This document shows, piece by piece, positions 61,215 to 64,000 of a stretch of 64,000 bases of DNA. How positions within the stretch are numbered: the stretch's first letter is position 1; every line of letters starts with the position of its first letter. Made by a program: the position numbers and the translations under genes. The notes under the pieces were generated by a model. The model saw only the letters and a program-made list of their open reading frames with translations, had not been told where the DNA came from and ran no database searches. Source of the stretch: Aeromicrobium senzhongii (GTDB taxonomy: Bacteria; Actinomycetota; Actinomycetes; Propionibacteriales; Nocardioidaceae); assembly GCF_014334735.1 (NCBI RefSeq), contig NZ_CP060587.1, positions 992,001 to 1,056,000 of the forward strand, given 5' to 3'.

Positions 61215-62205
61215 GGGTCGACCGACGATCTACGACGTCGCGCGGCTGGCCCGCGTGTCGATCGCAACCGTCTCGCACGTGCTCAACCGTCCGGAGCGGG
61301 TCGGTGCCGCCACGCGCGAGCGCGTCCTCGCGGTGATCGACGACCTGCAGTTCGTGCCGAAGGAGGCGGCGGTCTCGCGGGCGAGGCGGGGCACGGGGCG
61401 GATCGGGGTCCTGGCGCCCTTCACGTCGTACCCGTCGTACCTGCAGCGGCTGGCGGGAGTCCTGGAGAACCGGTCCGGGCGGACCGAGGTCGTCGTCTTC
61501 GACCACGACTCGGTGGCCGCGGACCCGCACCCGCTGCTGGCCTCGCTGCCGGCCTCGGGCCGGCTCGACGGGCTGATCATCATGGGCGTGCCCCTGGACC
61601 GTGAGCTGGCCGAGCGGCAGGCGAGGCGAGGGCTGCCGACGGTGTTGGTCGACAGCGAGCACGAGGGCTTCTCGTCGGTGTCGGTCAGCGACGACCACGG
61701 CGGTCTGGTCGTGGGGCGGCACCTCGCCGAGCTGGGCCACCGGCACCTCGCCTTCCTGGCCGAGGAGCAGGTCTCGAACGACTACCTCTCGCCCGGGCAG
61801 CGTCGGTGGCGTGCCGTCGAGCGGGCGTTCAGCGAGGCGGGCCTGCCCGAGGGGGCGATCCGGAGGGTGGTCTGCGGGCCAGACTTCGCGGGGGCCCGGG
61901 AGGCGTTGCACGAGATCCTCGAGCTCGACCCACGGCCGACGGCGGTCTTCGCCCACCACGACGAGCTGGCCGCCGGCGTCGTCACCGCAGCCCGCCAGCT
62001 GGGCCTGCGCGTGCCGGAGGACCTCGCGGTCATCGGCTACGACGGGGGAGTGCTGGCCGACGCGTTGCAGCTGACGACCGTCGTCCAGCCGTTGCGCGAG
62101 TCCGGCGTCGTCGGGCGCCGCCTGCTGATGGCGCGGCTCGACGGGGACACCACGACGCAGCAGATCATGCTCGAGCCCCGCCTCATGCGGGGCGTGACCA
62201 CCTGA
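61201..62205 (+). CDS. LacI-family transcriptional regulator
   Basis: 334 residues. The N-terminal helix-turn-helix (TIYDVARLARVSIATVSHVLNRP) and hinge are followed by a periplasmic-binding-protein-like sugar domain (GRIGVLAPFTS, DDHGGLVVGRHLAELGH, VIGYDGGVLADALQLTTVVQP). It is the last regulator in the importer operon and likely senses the transported sugar or a derivative. ATG 61201 has GGGGAG upstream. Confidence 0.93.
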   Translation: MTGREGRPTIYDVARLARVSIATVSHVLNRPERVGAATRERVLAVIDDLQFVPKEAAVSRARRGTGRIGVLAPFTSYPSYLQRLAGVLENRSGRTEVVVFDHDSVAADPHPLLASLPASGRLDGLIIMGVPLDRELAERQARRGLPTVLVDSEHEGFSSVSVSDDHGGLVVGRHLAELGHRHLAFLAEEQVSNDYLSPGQRRWRAVERAFSEAGLPEGAIRRVVCGPDFAGAREALHEILELDPRPTAVFAHHDELAAGVVTAARQLGLRVPEDLAVIGYDGGVLADALQLTTVVQPLRESGVVGRRLLMARLDGDTTTQQIMLEPRLMRGVTT

Positions 62206-62227
62206 CCACGGACTGTGAGGAGCCACC

Positions 62228-63220
62228 ATGGTGCCGGACGACATGCCGCCGCGGCTGCGCTCGCTGGTCGAACGCGCACTGGCTGCCCAGGCCGAGAGCC
62301 CCACGCCACCGCTGCCCGATCCCGAGCCCGCCCCGGGTGAGACCCGCGAGGACTGGGAGCGGCGCGTGGCACGGGTGCGCGCCCAGCACGACGCGCTGGC
62401 CCTCGAGACCGCGGCCCGGTACGGCTTCCTGGGCGACCGGGACGACCCGGTCGGGTCGATCGGGTACGTGGACATTCCGGTCGAGGGCGGGACGATCGCA
62501 GCGCGGGTCTACCGGCCGATCGACCCCGGGGACCGTCCGCCGGCGATCGTGGTGCTGCACGGCGGAGGCTGGTGGATGGGCGGGGGAGCCCAGGGGTACC
62601 GGCTGGGCGACGGCACGTGCCGGATGCTGTGTCACGGGCTCGGGGCGGTCGTCCTCAACGTCGACTACCGGTTGGCCCCGGAGTTCCGGTTCCCGGTGCA
62701 ACTGCACGACGCGCGCGACGTCGTCGCGTGGCTGCGGCGGGGCGCCGGCCCGCAGGTCGATCCGGACCGGGTCGCGGTCGCGGGCACCAGCTCGGGCGGA
62801 CACCTCGCCGCGGCGTTGACGTTGCTGCTGAAGGACGAGGGTGAGCAGCAACTGGCGATGCAGGTCCTGGTGGCGCCCGCGGTCGACCTCGCGGAGGACC
62901 CGGCCGGCCTGGAGGACCCGCAGGCCCTCCGGGGGATCGAGACGCTGCGCCGTTACTACGCGGGGGACGCCCCGAACCGGGCGATCCCGTACCTGTCGCC
63001 GTTGCGGGCGCCGGACCTGAGCGGACTGCCGCCGGCCGTCGTGGTCACCGGAGACTTCGATCCGTTGACGGCGCCGGCGCTGGATTACGTGGAGCGGCTG
63101 CGCGAGGCCGGGGTCCGTGTCGACCACGTCTCGGCGCCGGTGACCCACACGATCGGTGCGCAGGAGGACTGGCGGGCGGCCGAGGAGCAGATCCTGGCCG
63201 CCTGCCGCGAGCTGCTGTGA
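62228..63220 (+). CDS. Alpha/beta hydrolase, HSL/esterase family
   Basis: 330 residues: oxyanion-hole motif HGGGWWMGG, nucleophile elbow GTSSGGHLA (Ser), acid in TGDFDPL, and catalytic His in the VTHTIG segment. This hormone-sensitive-lipase family hydrolyses short-chain esters, including acetylated sugars and xenobiotics. The protein has no signal peptide. It lies 22 nt after the LacI gene, so it may deacylate the imported compound; this is inferred. Confidence 0.88.
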   Translation: MVPDDMPPRLRSLVERALAAQAESPTPPLPDPEPAPGETREDWERRVARVRAQHDALALETAARYGFLGDRDDPVGSIGYVDIPVEGGTIAARVYRPIDPGDRPPAIVVLHGGGWWMGGGAQGYRLGDGTCRMLCHGLGAVVLNVDYRLAPEFRFPVQLHDARDVVAWLRRGAGPQVDPDRVAVAGTSSGGHLAAALTLLLKDEGEQQLAMQVLVAPAVDLAEDPAGLEDPQALRGIETLRRYYAGDAPNRAIPYLSPLRAPDLSGLPPAVVVTGDFDPLTAPALDYVERLREAGVRVDHVSAPVTHTIGAQEDWRAAEEQILAACRELL

Positions 63221-63355
63221 CGTCGCGGGCGGGCCCCGGCGAGCCGCCGACGGCGCGTCGTGGCGCCCCACCCTTGTCGTGACGGGGTGTTTGGGACACA
63301 ATGGGCGCAGGTATCACCCGAGATCGCTGGGGAAGGCGCACCTAGGGAGGTACCG

Positions 63356-63883
63356 ATGAACACGGTGAACACGGTCCGAGCCGGCACCCCAATGACCCGG
63401 GGTGTCCTTTTCGTGCACTCCGCACCGTCCGCGCTGTGCGCTCACATCGAGTGGGCTGCGGCCGGCGTGCTGGGTGGCAAGGTCGATCTCTCGTGGACCC
63501 CGCAGCCGGCCGAGCCGGGCACCTACCGCGCCGAGCTGTCGTGGCAGGCCGCCGCCGGGACGGCCGCCGCGCTGACCTCCGTGCTGCGTGGCTGGGACCT
63601 GCTGCGCTTCGAGATCACCGAGGAGCCCACCGCGACCACCGAGGGCGCGCGCTACTCCTTCACGCCCACGCTCGGCATCTTCCACGCCATGACCGGCCTG
63701 CACGGCGACCTGCTGATCCCCGAGGACCGCATCAAGGCGTTCCGGGTCAAGGCCGCCCAGGGCGAGATCACCATGGACGAGGCACTCGACGGGCTCCTGG
63801 GCGTCAAGTGGGACGCCGAGCTCGAGCCCTTCCGCCTGGCGGGCGAGGGCGCACCGGTGCGCTGGCTGCACCAGGTGATCTGA
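63356..63883 (+). CDS. DUF3145 family protein
   Basis: 175 residues with the family signature TRGVLFVHSAPSALCAHIEWAAAGVLGG and the C-terminal GVKWDAELEPFRLAGEG...RWLHQVI. DUF3145 is restricted to Actinobacteria and has no known function. ATG 63356 has GGGAGG five nucleotides upstream; many homologues begin at the internal ATG (MTRGVL, 12 residues on). Confidence 0.88.
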   Translation: MNTVNTVRAGTPMTRGVLFVHSAPSALCAHIEWAAAGVLGGKVDLSWTPQPAEPGTYRAELSWQAAAGTAAALTSVLRGWDLLRFEITEEPTATTEGARYSFTPTLGIFHAMTGLHGDLLIPEDRIKAFRVKAAQGEITMDEALDGLLGVKWDAELEPFRLAGEGAPVRWLHQVI

Positions 63884-64000
63884 GAAGTCAGGTCACCGGG
63901 TGGACGCTCGCCATGACGAGGAGCGCAGCGACGAGCGGGTCGGCCCGGCGGAGCTCTGCGGAGCCGGGAGTGAGCGCGAAGCGAAGCGAGCGCGCCCGAC
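63884..64000. other. Intergenic end of the window with low-complexity GAGCGA-type repeats
   Basis: The last 117 nt hold overlapping short repeats such as GAGGAGCGCAGCGACGAGCG and GAGCGCGAAGCGAAGCGAGC, common between actinobacterial genes. I see no gene or hairpin that can be assigned here. Confidence 0.4.

Overview
The window is a high-GC chromosomal segment from an actinobacterium. Evidence is the leucine-rich leuA leader, type-2 leuA, ndgR-leuCD, an S-(hydroxymethyl)mycothiol dehydrogenase, a DUF3145 protein, a 13E12/DUF222 HNH protein, and frequent leaderless promoters in which a TANNNT box lies 6-7 nt before the start codon. Gene content and order fit Propionibacteriales such as Nocardioidaceae (Aeromicrobium/Nocardioides-like); this placement is inferred from content, not from any search.

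Layout. 1-12 kb: leuA with an attenuation-type leader; a divergent LysR regulator and a lysine 6-dehydrogenase-like/semialdehyde dehydrogenase pair; recO-uppS; a thioredoxin-reductase-like flavoprotein; an FAH-family hydrolase with gltX; tRNA-Gln and tRNA-Glu. 11.47-12.86 kb: a small integrated element bounded by a 46-bp duplication of the 3' end of tRNA-Glu, with paired arm-type repeats near both ends but no integrase. 13-32 kb: an accessory block of flavin chemistry and transport. It holds a MarR-controlled azoreductase/luciferase-like/berberine-bridge-like operon, a secreted HNH protein, an MFS exporter, and a LysR-controlled SsuABC-like transporter with an FMN monooxygenase and two flavin reductases. 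It also holds mycothiol-dependent formaldehyde oxidation, a 13E12 HNH protein and Ada-AlkA plus Ogt alkylation repair. In relatives such as Streptomyces, gltX, tRNA-Gln, tRNA-Glu, ndgR and leuCD sit close together, so this block looks like material gained between tRNA-Glu and ndgR.

32-55 kb is a conserved housekeeping stretch: ndgR/leuCD, plsC, gpsA, a transsulfuration-type PLP enzyme, ddl, an AsnC-type single-domain protein, thiL, an amidase, rpmB, a DAK2 protein, recG, rsmD, coaD, dinB, yceD, rpmF, rnc, mutM, dgt and dnaG, followed by a short sigma-like gene that runs into tRNA-Asn, then tRNA-Met. It is interrupted by a palindromic repeat family (three copies at 36.6, 38.8 and 39.8 kb). Two of these copies, in opposite orientation, bracket an AbiEi-like/DUF559 nuclease gene and give it 20-bp terminal inverted repeats.

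55.4-64 kb: a HAD-family protein; then an oligopeptide/oligosaccharide-type ABC importer operon with a fused permease-ATPase, a LacI regulator and an HSL-type esterase, behind a promoter carrying a perfect CRP/GlxR-type operator; last a DUF3145 protein.

The strongest leads are the nuclease gene bracketed by inverted palindromes, the integrase-less element in tRNA-Glu with a frameshifted cargo gene, the sigma-like gene ending inside tRNA-Asn, and two unusual protein fusions.
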